Assembly: GCA_030456445.1 (NCBI GenBank)
Contig: JAKDNM010000004.1
Span: 1-64,000, forward strand
DNA from: Hyphomicrobiales bacterium
GTDB lineage: Bacteria > Pseudomonadota > Alphaproteobacteria > Rhizobiales > Rhizobiaceae
Reading direction: 5' to 3'
DNA length: 64,000 bases
Shown: positions 53,443 through 61,899 of the stretch, one piece after another
Position numbering within the stretch: position 1 is the stretch's first letter
How the letters are laid out: the number at the start of each line of letters is the position of its first letter
The notes under the pieces: model-generated
The model's input: the letters and a program-made list of their open reading frames with translations, nothing else
What the model was told of the DNA's origin: nothing
Databases searched by the model: none
Position numbers and translations under genes: made by a program

Positions 53443-54344
53443 GACGGTTGATCTCCGAATACCAGCGAGCGATGAATTGCCAGCGCGGCCATGACGCCGT
53501 CCGCACAGGCGAAGGTGACGGTGTGCCCCATCCGCGTGATATCACCCGCGGCATAGACCCCGGCGACATTGGTCGCCTTCATCTCGTCGACCGTGACCAC
53601 GGACCCGAGGGGGCCGTCCTCGATCGCGCATCCGAGCCTTTCGGCAATATCGCTGTTGAAGCGATTACGCGGACCGATGAATAGCGCCTCGATTGGTTGC
53701 TCGACGCCATTGCGCAGACGGATTGCCGACAGGCTTGTCCCTTCACCGACAAGGCGATCCACGAGCTCGTGTTCGATGGTGACGCCCCGCTCGTCGAGTT
53801 TCGCCGCAAGTTCCGGCTCTATCGTGCCGCCATTGAGAAAGAAGGTCGTCGGCCCCCATTCCGGGATCAAGGTGGCCTGATGCGCCGACATTGGCGAGAG
53901 ATTGAGGACGCCGAGCCGTTTGCCGCTGAACTCATAGCCGTGACAATAGGGGCAATGAATGACGGTTTTTCCCCAGCGTTCGGCAAGGCCGGGAAGCTCG
54001 GGCAGAATGTCGTTTACTCCGAAGGCCAGGAGCAGCCTGGCCCCGGTAACCGCCTCGCCATTCTCCAGCGTCACCCGAAAACCATCTTCATCGTGAGCAG
54101 CGTCCATGGCTTTCAGATCGCGGAACTGCACGGTCGGATAGACCGCCACTTGTCCGCGCATGGTTTCGAGCATGGCCGTTGGGTCGCTCCCGTCCTGGGC
54201 AAAGAAGCCGTGGGAGGCGGCAGCAAAGCGATTGCGCGGCAAGCCCGTGTCGAGCACCAGCACCGAGCGGCGCGCTCGGGCGAGATAGAGGGCGACCGAT
54301 AACCCCGCAAAGCTCCCCCCGACGATGATCGTGTCGAAAGTCAT
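53439..54344 (-). CDS. Thioredoxin-reductase-like FAD/NAD(P) oxidoreductase
   Basis: A 301-residue protein. FAD motif IIVGGSFAGLSVALYLARA, a CPYCHG motif in the position of the redox cysteines, and the terminal FAD-binding GVYAAGDITRMGHTV. It resembles thioredoxin-reductase-like flavoproteins of the Rrf2-linked kind; the usual NADP GxGxxA motif is weak. It is divergent from the Rrf2 regulator with an inverted repeat between them. Confidence 0.87.
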   Translation of the reverse strand: MTFDTIIVGGSFAGLSVALYLARARRSVLVLDTGLPRNRFAAASHGFFAQDGSDPTAMLETMRGQVAVYPTVQFRDLKAMDAAHDEDGFRVTLENGEAVTGARLLLAFGVNDILPELPGLAERWGKTVIHCPYCHGYEFSGKRLGVLNLSPMSAHQATLIPEWGPTTFFLNGGTIEPELAAKLDERGVTIEHELVDRLVGEGTSLSAIRLRNGVEQPIEALFIGPRNRFNSDIAERLGCAIEDGPLGSVVTVDEMKATNVAGVYAAGDITRMGHTVTFACADGVMAALAIHRSLVFGDQPS

Positions 54345-54439
54345 ATGTATCTCCTTGCGTCAAGTCGACGGTCCGTTCCGACTGGACCAGGAGCACCAAC
54401 ACATGTAACAGTCGGAGATACATATACGCATTGGCATCA

Positions 54440-54458
54440 CGTATCAATAGGAGATACG
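54440..54458. promoter_or_regulatory. Candidate Rrf2 operator
   Basis: CGTATC and GATACG form a perfect inverted repeat around seven bases in the shared promoter region. A related half site, GGAGATACATATAC, lies about 30 bases to the left at 54415. Position between the regulator and its likely target suggests control of both. Confidence 0.6.
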
Positions 54459-54522
54459 AATCTTTTGCGTCGGTCGACGGCACCGTCGCGATCCGACGCC
54501 CATGCAAAAAGAAGGCTGTACG

Positions 54523-54960
54523 ATGAACCGAGACACTCGCCTTTCCGACGTCCTCCATGTCCTGCTGCATCTGGACCAGGCGAAAGAACTGCTTACGTCA
54601 GATGTGCTGGCCCGGAGCATGGGAACCAATCCGGCCGTGTTCAGGCGGACAATGGCGGGGCTGCGCAAGGCGGGCCTGGTTCGCTCCGAGAAAGGACACG
54701 GCGGCGGATGGCAATTGGCGCGCCCGCTAAGCGAGATCACGCTTTTCGAGGTCTATGAAGCGCTTGGCCGCCCCAATCTTTTCGCGATCGGCAATCGCAG
54801 CGAGCACACCGAATGCCTGGTGGAAAAGAACGTCAACGCTGTGGTGGTGGATACAATGGCAGAGGCCTCGACCCTCTTCGCAAAGCGCTTTGGTGAGATC
54901 ACGCTCGACCAGATTGCGCCGCGCCATCCGGTGTCGGCCAGCGTGCATACACACAAATGA
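54523..54960 (+). CDS. Rrf2-family transcriptional regulator
   Basis: A 145-residue protein from MNRDTRLSDVLHVLLHLDQA (ATG at 54523; the ORF-track start seven codons earlier is less likely). A winged HTH (LLTSDVLARSMGTNPAVFRRTMAGLRKAGLVRSEKGHGGGWQLAR) is typical. Only one cysteine is in the sensing region (HTECLVEKNVN), so it is unlikely to hold an iron-sulfur cluster as in IscR and fits the single-thiol YwnA/RsrR-like type. Divergent from the flavoprotein operon. Confidence 0.88.
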   Translation: MNRDTRLSDVLHVLLHLDQAKELLTSDVLARSMGTNPAVFRRTMAGLRKAGLVRSEKGHGGGWQLARPLSEITLFEVYEALGRPNLFAIGNRSEHTECLVEKNVNAVVVDTMAEASTLFAKRFGEITLDQIAPRHPVSASVHTHK

Positions 54961-55116
54961 TGTCAGTAGACTGATAACCCAAGCAGTTCGCACTCTTGAA
55001 GAATTCGGTGTCGCTATGGCGAGGATCTTGGCCTGAAAGAAAGTTGGACTAGAAGGAGGCCGCTTCACTAAACCGGCCAGACAACGCACAAAGTCTTCGG
55101 TGACCGGATAGCCGGA

Positions 55117-55605
55117 TCAACGACCGGCGACGACATTGGCCGTATGTACTGAAGACGAGATTTTTGCGGCGCCGGTGGCCGCGCGCGCTGTCCTTGACCG
55201 GCTGGCAAGCCGTGCCAGCGCGATGCCCACGATCATGCAACCGACGAACAACCACGCTTGGGTATGTCCGAGGCCCAGCGCGGGAACGGCACCGCCTGGA
55301 CAAAAGCCGGCTATGCCCCAGCCGATGCCGAACGCGGCGGAACCGGCAACGAGCGGAGTGTCAATATCGCGGCGTGTCGGCAGATGGAACAGGCGATCGA
55401 AAACCGGTGCTCCGCGTTTCAGGATGAAAGCGTAGCCGATGGCCGTTACGATCAGAGCCCCGCCCATGACGAAGGCGAGCGACGGGTCCCAGGTTCCGGC
55501 GAAGTCGAAGAAGTTCAACACTTTCGCCGGATTGACCATGCCGGACAGTGAAATGCCGGAACCAAAGATCAAGCCAATGGCAAGAGCAGACAAAACACGG
55601 GTCAT
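55117..55605 (-). CDS. YeeE/YedE-type sulfur-transport membrane protein, second half
   Basis: A 162-residue protein starting MTRVLSALAIGLIFGSGISL. It has four membrane helices with GMVNPAKVLNFFDFAGTWDPSLAFVMGG and GIAGFCPGGAVPALG (the conserved cysteine motif). It resembles DUF6691/YedE proteins thought to carry thiosulfate-like sulfur. The start overlaps the upstream gene by one base. The longer ORF-track start lies inside that gene. Confidence 0.85.
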   Translation of the reverse strand: MTRVLSALAIGLIFGSGISLSGMVNPAKVLNFFDFAGTWDPSLAFVMGGALIVTAIGYAFILKRGAPVFDRLFHLPTRRDIDTPLVAGSAAFGIGWGIAGFCPGGAVPALGLGHTQAWLFVGCMIVGIALARLASRSRTARAATGAAKISSSVHTANVVAGR

Positions 55606-56033
55606 CACAATCCTCCGATGAGGTGACGCACGACGAAGACGGTGGCGGCAGTCGAGACCATGAAGGTGAATGTTGCGACAATCGAGCGAGGTGAAAGGCG
55701 TGCTGTGCCACAGACGCCATGACCGGAGGTGCAACCAGATCCGAAATATGCTCCGGCTCCGACGATCAAGCCACCAAATATGAGCCAGGGTGCAGGCGTC
55801 GTGCTTTCGAAAGGAACGGTGTAATCGGTGACGCTCACGATCAACGCCGGAGCGCCGATCGCGCCGGCCACGAAAGCGGCCCGCCAGCCCCAGTCACTAA
55901 AAAAGGGCGGCACGAGACCGGTGAGGATACCAGTCATGCCGGCGATACGACCATGGAACGCCATAAGCAACACGGCTGAAAGACCGATCAGGCTGCCGCC
56001 GAGCAGCGACACAAACGGGGTGAACTCGGTCAT
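55605..56033 (-). CDS. YeeE/YedE-type sulfur-transport membrane protein, first half
   Basis: A 142-residue protein with GGSLIGLSAVLLMAFHGRIAGMTGIL and the cysteine motif FGSGCTSGHGVCGTARLS. It pairs with the downstream half to make a two-subunit transporter (PmpA/PmpB-like arrangement). Downstream of an ArsR/BigR-like gene on the same strand, which suggests sulfur-species-controlled expression. Confidence 0.88.
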   Translation of the reverse strand: MTEFTPFVSLLGGSLIGLSAVLLMAFHGRIAGMTGILTGLVPPFFSDWGWRAAFVAGAIGAPALIVSVTDYTVPFESTTPAPWLIFGGLIVGAGAYFGSGCTSGHGVCGTARLSPRSIVATFTFMVSTAATVFVVRHLIGGL

Positions 56034-56194
56034 TTGTCATTGATCCTCGTGACGGTTAAAAATTGCAGGCACCTGAGACGAGCAGACAAGCGCCAGCGTG
56101 GCGAGCAGCAGCCCGTCCGGGCTTCGTTCGGAAAAATGTCATGTCTCCTCACATGGCCCTAGCGAGAGACGTCGCGAGGGCTGCGGTCCTGACA

Positions 56195-56512
56195 TCAGGG
56201 TCCGGTCGCGCAGTAATGGGCGTAGAGCACACCCATCACCTCGCGCGCTATCGCGCTTTCGATGCGATACCAGATCGTCTGACCGTCGCGTCGCCCGGCG
56301 ATGATGTCGTCGCGCCGCAACAATGCCAGATGCTGTGAGACTGTGGAATCGCGGATGCCAAGGAATTCGGCTATTTCGCCGACGGATTTTTCTCCATCGG
56401 CCAGATAACACAGGATCATCAGGCGGTGCTGGCTCGATAGCGCCTTCATCAATTCGCTCGCCTGATCGACGGCGTCGCGCATCGCGTTCGCATTGATATC
56501 AGTTTTTATCAT
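56195..56512 (-). CDS. ArsR-family regulator of the BigR/SqrR type
   Basis: A 105-residue protein with HTH SVGEIAEFLGIRDSTVSQHLALLRRDDII and winged WYRIESAI. Two cysteines, in RLMILCYLADGE and at HYCATGP near the end, match the positions used by sulfide- or persulfide-sensing BigR/SqrR proteins. Together with the YeeE/YedE pair this makes a likely reactive-sulfur-responsive unit. No sulfur dioxygenase or SQR gene is adjacent. Confidence 0.85.
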   Translation of the reverse strand: MIKTDINANAMRDAVDQASELMKALSSQHRLMILCYLADGEKSVGEIAEFLGIRDSTVSQHLALLRRDDIIAGRRDGQTIWYRIESAIAREVMGVLYAHYCATGP

Positions 56513-56918
56513 CGTATTTTCATATATACAGAGTTACGTATCTTGGGTCAATAACGATTCCGCACCTGCCGTTGGCCTTAGGTTGATCGCCGTTCACGAA
56601 CTTACGGGGGGCCATATTGGGCGGCTCGCACTTCTGGCGGTGTTTTTTTTGCTCGCGTCGCACGCCCTATCGATGTGGTCTTATGCGCGCGGTCGCGCCG
56701 TTAAAAGCCGTTTCGTGGTTTTGGCTCCCTGGCATGTTTGGGTGATCCTGATCGCCTTATTCCATTTGCTCATCGGGCCAGTAACTCTTCGGGATGGCAG
56801 AGGCCCTACATCGTTGGCAAGGTTCGGTTGTGAAGCCGGTTTTGGGCGGATGGCTGATCGACCGGAGAAGTTCGACCTGGGCTGCGCCTATGAATGCGGA
56901 ATTTCGACGGAACCTTAA
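56493..56918 (+). CDS. Possible small membrane protein, start uncertain
   Basis: The frame includes two hydrophobic helices (LALLAVFFLLASHALSMW, WHVWVILIALFHLLIG) and then a polar tail that looks like out-of-frame sequence. It overlaps the ArsR start on the other strand. Possibly a truncated or frameshifted gene; the first CTTAAG box lies at its end. Confidence 0.3.
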   Translation: MISVFIIVFSYIQSYVSWVNNDSAPAVGLRLIAVHELTGGHIGRLALLAVFFLLASHALSMWSYARGRAVKSRFVVLAPWHVWVILIALFHLLIGPVTLRDGRGPTSLARFGCEAGFGRMADRPEKFDLGCAYECGISTEP

Positions 56919-56930
56919 GCCTGCCTTAAG
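56914..56930. promoter_or_regulatory. CTTAAG-N5-CTTAAG box 1
   Basis: Two exact CTTAAG half sites separated by five bases (CCTGC), 76 bases before the GTG of the dsbG-like gene. Identical geometry occurs at 58984 and 61900. Spacing is that of PmrA/QseB-type response-regulator sites. Confidence 0.7.
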
Positions 56931-57006
56931 GCTGGAGGGTGAGCAGTCGGTCAAAGTTCAGAAACACAACCTAGGCTGGCCAAAGATATAAAAACTCCTG
57001 CTCGTC

Positions 57007-57768
57007 GTGGCCGTTGCCGTCGCTCTCGCCGGGTGCAACGATAACAATGCTGCCCCATCCACTTCCTCCACCGGCTCGGACCTGCCCGTTCTACAATCCC
57101 TCCAGCGCCAAGGTCTCAGGATTCATGGTCCATTGGATGCTCCGGGCGGCCTGAACGCCTTTGCGGCCAGTACGGGAACACAGGCGATGGCCGTCTACAT
57201 CATGCCCGATTCCGATTATGCGCTGATCGGGACGCTGATCGACACCCAAGGCAGCCCCGTTGTGGAGGAAGCCCTGCGCCAGATCGTGAGCGAACCTCTT
57301 GAGCAAGGCGCGTGGGAATCCCTTGAAGCCGCCGGTTGGGTCGCGGACGGTGATCCCGACGCGGAGCGCATCGTCTACGTCTTCACCGACGCCAATTGCC
57401 CTTTTTGCAACCAGTTGTGGACCTCAGCGCGGCCATGGGTCGAGGCCGGGAGAGTGCAGTTGCGTCACGTCATGGTTGGCGTGATCCGGGCCGACTCGGC
57501 CGCAAAAGCGGCGGCAATTCTCGAAGCTGACGATCCAGGAGCGGCACTTACCTTCAACGAAGTCAATCATGCCGAAGGTGGGATCGACCCGCTCGAAACC
57601 ATTTCCGAGAAAAGCAGGACCCTGCTCGACAGCAATGTCAAGCTGATGCGGCAGCTTGGATTTGGCGGGACACCGGGACTCGTCGCAAGAGGCGAGGATG
57701 GAAAGCTTTCCTTTCAAAGCGGGGTGCCGCACGGCTCCGCTCTCGAGAACCTGTTCGGACAGCTTTAA
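57007..57768 (+). CDS. DsbG-like thiol:disulfide interchange lipoprotein
   Basis: About 253 residues. A lipobox, VALAGC, follows the hydrophobic run, so a lipoprotein is likely. The thioredoxin-like domain has DANCPFCNQLWTSARPWVEAG and VQLRHVMVGVI, closer to E. coli DsbG (CPYC, QARPWVDSGKVQLR) than to DsbC. DsbG rescues sulfenylated single cysteines in the periplasm. The frame opens with GTG, and an in-frame TAA precedes the hydrophobic run closely, so the signal peptide lacks its usual Lys start. It is first in an operon with a DsbD-gamma-like gene. Confidence 0.85.
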   Translation: MAVAVALAGCNDNNAAPSTSSTGSDLPVLQSLQRQGLRIHGPLDAPGGLNAFAASTGTQAMAVYIMPDSDYALIGTLIDTQGSPVVEEALRQIVSEPLEQGAWESLEAAGWVADGDPDAERIVYVFTDANCPFCNQLWTSARPWVEAGRVQLRHVMVGVIRADSAAKAAAILEADDPGAALTFNEVNHAEGGIDPLETISEKSRTLLDSNVKLMRQLGFGGTPGLVARGEDGKLSFQSGVPHGSALENLFGQL

Positions 57769-57812
57769 ACGATCAGGGCTTTGCGTTGGTCAAAGCAATC
57801 ACAATTCGGACG

Positions 57813-58331
57813 ATGAGGATTTCAGCGGTGCAATCAGAAGAGCGAGAAGAGGCCTTTGCTCCATATCCCGCGGAACCGATACGTGCACGACTGACGCGCC
57901 GATCGCTTCTTTTAGGCGGGCTGAGCGCGCGTTTCGGGTTGCTATCGCTTCCGGCGCAGGCTGCGCCACCGCACATGGTGAGAGACGTCGCCGCCTATCG
58001 AGACGCCTTGTCGAGTTTGGCGCGAACGTATCGTTTCGCCCTCGTCGACATCAGGGCGGATTGGTGTGCCGTGTGTCACCGGATCGACCGTGAGATCCTC
58101 TCGCATCCCAGCGTGGGGCGACATCTCGAACATGTGCCTCTGGTGAAGGTGGACGTCACGTCAATGGGCGAGGACAATCGCCAGCTTCTGGCTTATCTTC
58201 TTGCCAGCGGCCCACCGACCTTCTTCGTCGTGGATGCGGCAACGGGAGGAGAGTATCGACAGACCCGCTCCCTGGGGTCATTTTCGAGACGCAATCTCAT
58301 TCGGCGTTTGCGGCCATTTTCGGGGGCTTGA
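57813..58331 (+). CDS. Tat-exported DsbD-gamma-like thioredoxin
   Basis: About 172 residues. A twin-arginine-like signal (LTRRSLLLGGLSARFG) ends at AQAA. The mature domain has DIRADWCAVCHRIDREILSHP and GPPTFFVVD, close to the C-terminal domain of DsbD (ADWCVACKEFEKYTFSDP). It could pass electrons to the DsbG-like protein. No DsbD membrane domain is in the window. The ATG at 57813 is preferred over an upstream TTG. It follows the dsbG-like gene by 44 bases. Confidence 0.8.
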   Translation: MRISAVQSEEREEAFAPYPAEPIRARLTRRSLLLGGLSARFGLLSLPAQAAPPHMVRDVAAYRDALSSLARTYRFALVDIRADWCAVCHRIDREILSHPSVGRHLEHVPLVKVDVTSMGEDNRQLLAYLLASGPPTFFVVDAATGGEYRQTRSLGSFSRRNLIRRLRPFSGA

Positions 58332-58342
58332 AGGCTTGATCG

Positions 58343-58966
58343 ATGACGACGAACCATTGGGACCAACGCTATCGGGGAGAGGAATATCTCTTCGGGCGCG
58401 AGCCGAACGCCTTCCTGAAACGTGAGGCATATCGCTTTCAGAACGGAGCCAAAGTCCTTGCGATCGCTGATGGTGAAGGGCGCAATGGCGTTTTTCTGGC
58501 GGGGCTGGGCCTCAGGGTGCATTCCGTCGATGCCTCATCCGTCGCGCTTGAAAAGGCCGGGAGGCTCGCACGGGAAGCCGGTGTGGAGATTGAGAGCGAG
58601 CTTGCCGATCTCTCCGACTGGTCCTGGCCCGACGCCGCCTATGACGTCGTCGTCGCCATCTTCATCCAGTTCGCCGATCCGGCGTTACGGATGCGAATCT
58701 TCGAGGGGATGAAGCGATCGGTGCGGCCCGGTGGCCTGGTGTTGATGCAAGGCTATCGCCCCGGGCAAGTCGACCTTGGCACAGGTGGGCCTTCGCAGCG
58801 CGAGCATATGTACACGCGGGACCTGCTTCTCGCGGTCTTCGCGGACTTTGACATCCTGCATCTCGAAGAGCACGACACGGTGATCCACGAAGGTCGCGGG
58901 CATGACGGGATTTCGGCACTGATCGATCTCGTCGCGCGCCGGCCCTGTCAAGCCACCCGTTCGTGA
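58343..58966 (+). CDS. Class I SAM-dependent methyltransferase (TehB-like size)
   Basis: A 207-residue protein. MTTNHWDQRYRGEEYLFGREP and KVLAIADGEGRNGVFLA, VHSVDASSVALEKA, AAYDVVVAIFIQF are standard class I methyltransferase motifs. Cytosolic. Eleven bases after the thioredoxin gene, it is the third gene of the dsbG-like operon. A substrate cannot be predicted; detoxification of small thiols or metalloids is possible. Confidence 0.82.
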   Translation: MTTNHWDQRYRGEEYLFGREPNAFLKREAYRFQNGAKVLAIADGEGRNGVFLAGLGLRVHSVDASSVALEKAGRLAREAGVEIESELADLSDWSWPDAAYDVVVAIFIQFADPALRMRIFEGMKRSVRPGGLVLMQGYRPGQVDLGTGGPSQREHMYTRDLLLAVFADFDILHLEEHDTVIHEGRGHDGISALIDLVARRPCQATRS

Positions 58967-58983
58967 CCTTCCGCTGTCGAGCA

Positions 58984-59000
58984 CTTAAGGTTGGCTTAAG
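58984..59000. promoter_or_regulatory. CTTAAG-N5-CTTAAG box 2
   Basis: Exact half sites with spacer GTTGG. They end 47 bases before the TTG of the L,D-transpeptidase. A TGTAAT at 59024-59029 could be the -10. Confidence 0.75.
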
Positions 59001-59047
59001 GTGGCTCTCGTGTCCTCCAGGCATGTAATTGACACGAGGACATTGTT

Positions 59048-59776
59048 TTGAGTACGCAGAGCCCACATCCCTTTGCGCCAGGACGGCGCGCCTTCCTTGC
59101 AGGCGCAGGAGCGCTGGCATTGGCCGGATGCACATCCACACACCAGACCGTGCATGTAGCGCAGCCGGTGGTACCCCCCTCGCCGCCGCCGCTACAAACG
59201 CCGCCAATGTATTACGCCATGCCGAATGAGCGCTTCCCTATCCCTGAGGTCGACGCTTCCAAGGTCGATCCCAAATGGTGGCGAACGGAAGTCGATTATC
59301 CCACTGTCGAAAAGGCCGGCACCGTTGTTGTCGACACGCCGAACCGTTACCTTTATCATGTCCAGCCCGGCGGACGGGCGGTCCGTTATGGCGTAGGCGT
59401 TGGCAGGGACGGCTTTTCCTGGGCCGGTCGAGGCCGGCATATTGCCTACAAACGCGAATGGCCGCGCTGGAACCCGCCCAACGAGATGGTTGCACGCCGG
59501 CCAGAGTTGGAACCGATCAGCATCGCTAATGGCGGCATGGATCCGGGACTGAACAATCCGCTCGGAGCGCGTGCGCTTTATATTCACGAAGGCAATCAGG
59601 ACACGATCTACCGCATCCACGGCAATCCCGAGTTCTGGACCATCGGCAAGGCCGTGTCATCGGGCTGCATACGAATGATTAATCAGGACGTCATTCACCT
59701 TGCCGACAACGTTCGCGATGGTAGCCCGCTCGTGGTGATAGCCGACCCGGCGATGGGGCATCTTCTGCAGGCATGA
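59048..59776 (+). CDS. L,D-transpeptidase (YkuD), Tat/lipoprotein-type signal
   Basis: A 242-residue protein starting at TTG after GAGGAC. RRAFLAGAGALALAGC combines a twin-arginine motif with a lipobox. The YkuD domain has the catalytic IHGNPEFWTIGKAVSSGCIR (His and Cys). It would form 3-3 peptidoglycan cross-links or attach proteins to peptidoglycan. It has a single active-site Cys, the kind of residue protected by DsbG. Paralogous to 61964-62656. Confidence 0.92.
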   Translation: MSTQSPHPFAPGRRAFLAGAGALALAGCTSTHQTVHVAQPVVPPSPPPLQTPPMYYAMPNERFPIPEVDASKVDPKWWRTEVDYPTVEKAGTVVVDTPNRYLYHVQPGGRAVRYGVGVGRDGFSWAGRGRHIAYKREWPRWNPPNEMVARRPELEPISIANGGMDPGLNNPLGARALYIHEGNQDTIYRIHGNPEFWTIGKAVSSGCIRMINQDVIHLADNVRDGSPLVVIADPAMGHLLQA

Positions 59777-59850
59777 TAGAGGCGCGTGTCCGACATGGCA
59801 CATACAAGCTTCGTTGCACGCTCTGGAGACTCTGACGCTCCGTTGTGCCT

Positions 59851-61197
59851 TCACAGGTGAAGCGCACGTCCGATGACCGCGCTCAGGCCTCCGGTTTCGC
59901 GGTTGCGCAACTGCAACCGCCAGCCGCTTCGTCCGAGCGCCAGTTCGACGATCGCAAGTCCGAGGCCGCTGCCAACAACGGCCTTGTGGCGCCCCCGGAA
60001 GAAACGCTCGGTGATTCTTGGAAGTTCCTCATCCGGAATGCCGGGCCCTTCATCGTCGATAACGATGCAATTGCCGCGCTCCTCGTGAGCCATGCAGCAA
60101 CGAACCACAGCGCCTGGTGGCGAATGATTCACCGCGTTCTCCAATAGATTGCGAACAGCGAGCGTGAACAGTTCCGGGTCGATCTCGATGGTCAGGCCGT
60201 CGAGTTCGGGTGAAACCTCTATCCTTACGTCGCGCGCCGGATCGGCCAGTTCTTCAGCCAGCGAACGGAGCACCGGGCCCGGCTGCGCCACACCGCGCCG
60301 TTCCCCCGGATCGAAGGCCTCAAGCTCTGACATATCGAGCAATTGCCGGACCAGCCTGCCGGTGCGGTCGACGCCGACAACAATCTGGCGCAGCGCCTGA
60401 TCCCTTATTTTCCCATCGCTGCTGGCCAGCGCCACCTGCGCCTGCGTCTTCAGGCCGGCGAGCGGCGTACGCAATTCGTGGGCGGCAAAGGCGGTGAAGT
60501 TGCGCTCGCGCTCTCGCAATCCCTCCACACGGGCAAACAGCCCGTTCAGCGATTGCAACACCGGTACGATCTCCTTTGCCGTTTCTACATTGTGGATCGG
60601 ACTGAGGTCCGACGCATGACGCGCTTCGAGATCGCCGGCGATCTTCCGTAGTGGTTCGAGGCCGCGGCGCACGCTGAGCCAGATGAGTATGGCAAGGACA
60701 GGCAGGATCAGCAGGGCCGGCAAAAGCAGGCCGCGGATGACGTCGTTCACCAGACGATCGCGAATCCACATGCTGTCGCCGACAAGAACACGGACGCCCA
60801 GCTCTTCGTTGGTGACGGCATAAACGCGCCAGGTCTCCCCCTCGATCACGGTTTCGGAAAACCCGTCGGCATGGTCGGAAAGCTTTTCGTCAGGCGCGCC
60901 GTCGGATCGTCCGATCAGCGCGCCTTGCAACGACCAGATCTGGCAGGAAAGCTGGCGATCATAGGCGGTATGGGCACGTAGAGGCAGATCGGCTATGGCG
61001 CCTTTTGCCGGATCGACGGCGATCTCGTGGCTCACAATAAGCGAGGAGACCATGCGGCCTGCCTCCATCAACCGGGCATCGAGAACCCTTTCGACCTCGG
61101 CCCGGGTCGAAAGGAAAATCCAGACGATCGCCGAGAGCCAGACCACGCTCGTGGTCAGGACCAGAATAATGAAGAGCCGTTTCGAGATCGAAGGCAT
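59851..61197 (-). CDS. Sensor histidine kinase (QseC/TctE-like)
   Basis: A 448-residue protein starting MPSISKRLFIILVLTTSVVW; its ATG overlaps the regulator stop by one base. Two membrane helices enclose a periplasmic sensor with a lone Cys (QLSCQIWSLQGALIGR). Then HAMP, HisKA FAAHELRTPLAGLKTQ, and ATPase boxes NLLENAVNHSPPGA, DDEGPGIPDEE, GSGLGLAIVE. The ORF-track start adds 93 residues from the overlapping regulator gene. Confidence 0.92.
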   Translation of the reverse strand: MPSISKRLFIILVLTTSVVWLSAIVWIFLSTRAEVERVLDARLMEAGRMVSSLIVSHEIAVDPAKGAIADLPLRAHTAYDRQLSCQIWSLQGALIGRSDGAPDEKLSDHADGFSETVIEGETWRVYAVTNEELGVRVLVGDSMWIRDRLVNDVIRGLLLPALLILPVLAILIWLSVRRGLEPLRKIAGDLEARHASDLSPIHNVETAKEIVPVLQSLNGLFARVEGLRERERNFTAFAAHELRTPLAGLKTQAQVALASSDGKIRDQALRQIVVGVDRTGRLVRQLLDMSELEAFDPGERRGVAQPGPVLRSLAEELADPARDVRIEVSPELDGLTIEIDPELFTLAVRNLLENAVNHSPPGAVVRCCMAHEERGNCIVIDDEGPGIPDEELPRITERFFRGRHKAVVGSGLGLAIVELALGRSGWRLQLRNRETGGLSAVIGRALHL

Positions 61198-61859
61198 TAT
61201 GGTTCCTCCCCGAGCCGATAGCCGATCCCGCGAACGGTCTGGATTATGCCGGAGCCCAGCTTGCTGCGAAGATGATGAATATGGACCTCCACGGCATTGC
61301 TTTCGATCTCTTCCTGCCAGCCATAGAGCTTCTCCTCGATCCGGCTGCGCGAGAGAATTTGGCCCGGATGAGCCATGAGAGCATGCAGGACCGCGTATTC
61401 GCGTCGTGACAGGCGGACGGGCTTGCCGTCCTGCTCGAGCTTCTGCGTCGCCGGATCGAGGGTGAGACCACGCCATTCAAGTAGCGAACCGCGGCAGCCC
61501 ACCCCCCGGCGAAGGAGGGCACGAAGACGTGCTGCGACCTCTTCGAGATCGAACGGCTTGCCAAGATAATCATCGGCGCCGGAATCCAGCCCGACGATCC
61601 GATCCGCTACCCGGTCGCGCGCGGTCAGAAGCAGGACCGGCGTGGTATCGCGCCGCTCACGCATCGCGCGAAGTATGTCGAGACCTGAGCCGTCAGGCAA
61701 CATGAGGTCGAGCACCACCGCGTCGAATTGGTGATTTCTTAATACAGCGTCGGCTTCCTCACAGCTTTCGACGGCATCGGTGTTGAATCCAACAATCCCC
61801 AGTCCCACTCGCAATCCGTCACGCAGGACGGCATCGTCCTCAACAATAAGCACACGCAT
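61197..61859 (-). CDS. OmpR-family response regulator (QseB/PmrA-like)
   Basis: A 220-residue protein starting MRVLIVEDDAVLRDGLRVGL; a GTG three codons earlier is possible. Phospho-acceptor VVLDLMLPDGSGLD, KPFDLEEVAARL, and a winged helix ending HHLRSKLGSGIIQTVRGIGYRL. This subgroup recognises CTTAA-type direct repeats with five-base spacers, which are present here three times. Divergent from the second L,D-transpeptidase. Confidence 0.93.
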   Translation of the reverse strand: MRVLIVEDDAVLRDGLRVGLGIVGFNTDAVESCEEADAVLRNHQFDAVVLDLMLPDGSGLDILRAMRERRDTTPVLLLTARDRVADRIVGLDSGADDYLGKPFDLEEVAARLRALLRRGVGCRGSLLEWRGLTLDPATQKLEQDGKPVRLSRREYAVLHALMAHPGQILSRSRIEEKLYGWQEEIESNAVEVHIHHLRSKLGSGIIQTVRGIGYRLGEEP

Positions 61860-61899
61860 CGTTATCACTCACAGTTTGCAGCCGGTGTTCTAGGCGAGG

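Noticed and set aside
52543-53451. 302-residue plus-strand ORF
   Set aside because: Antisense to the methyltransferase, which has clear SAM motifs.
59851-61476. 541-residue form of the histidine kinase
   Set aside because: The extra N-terminus is read from the response-regulator gene in another frame; the TAATG overlap fixes the start at 61197.
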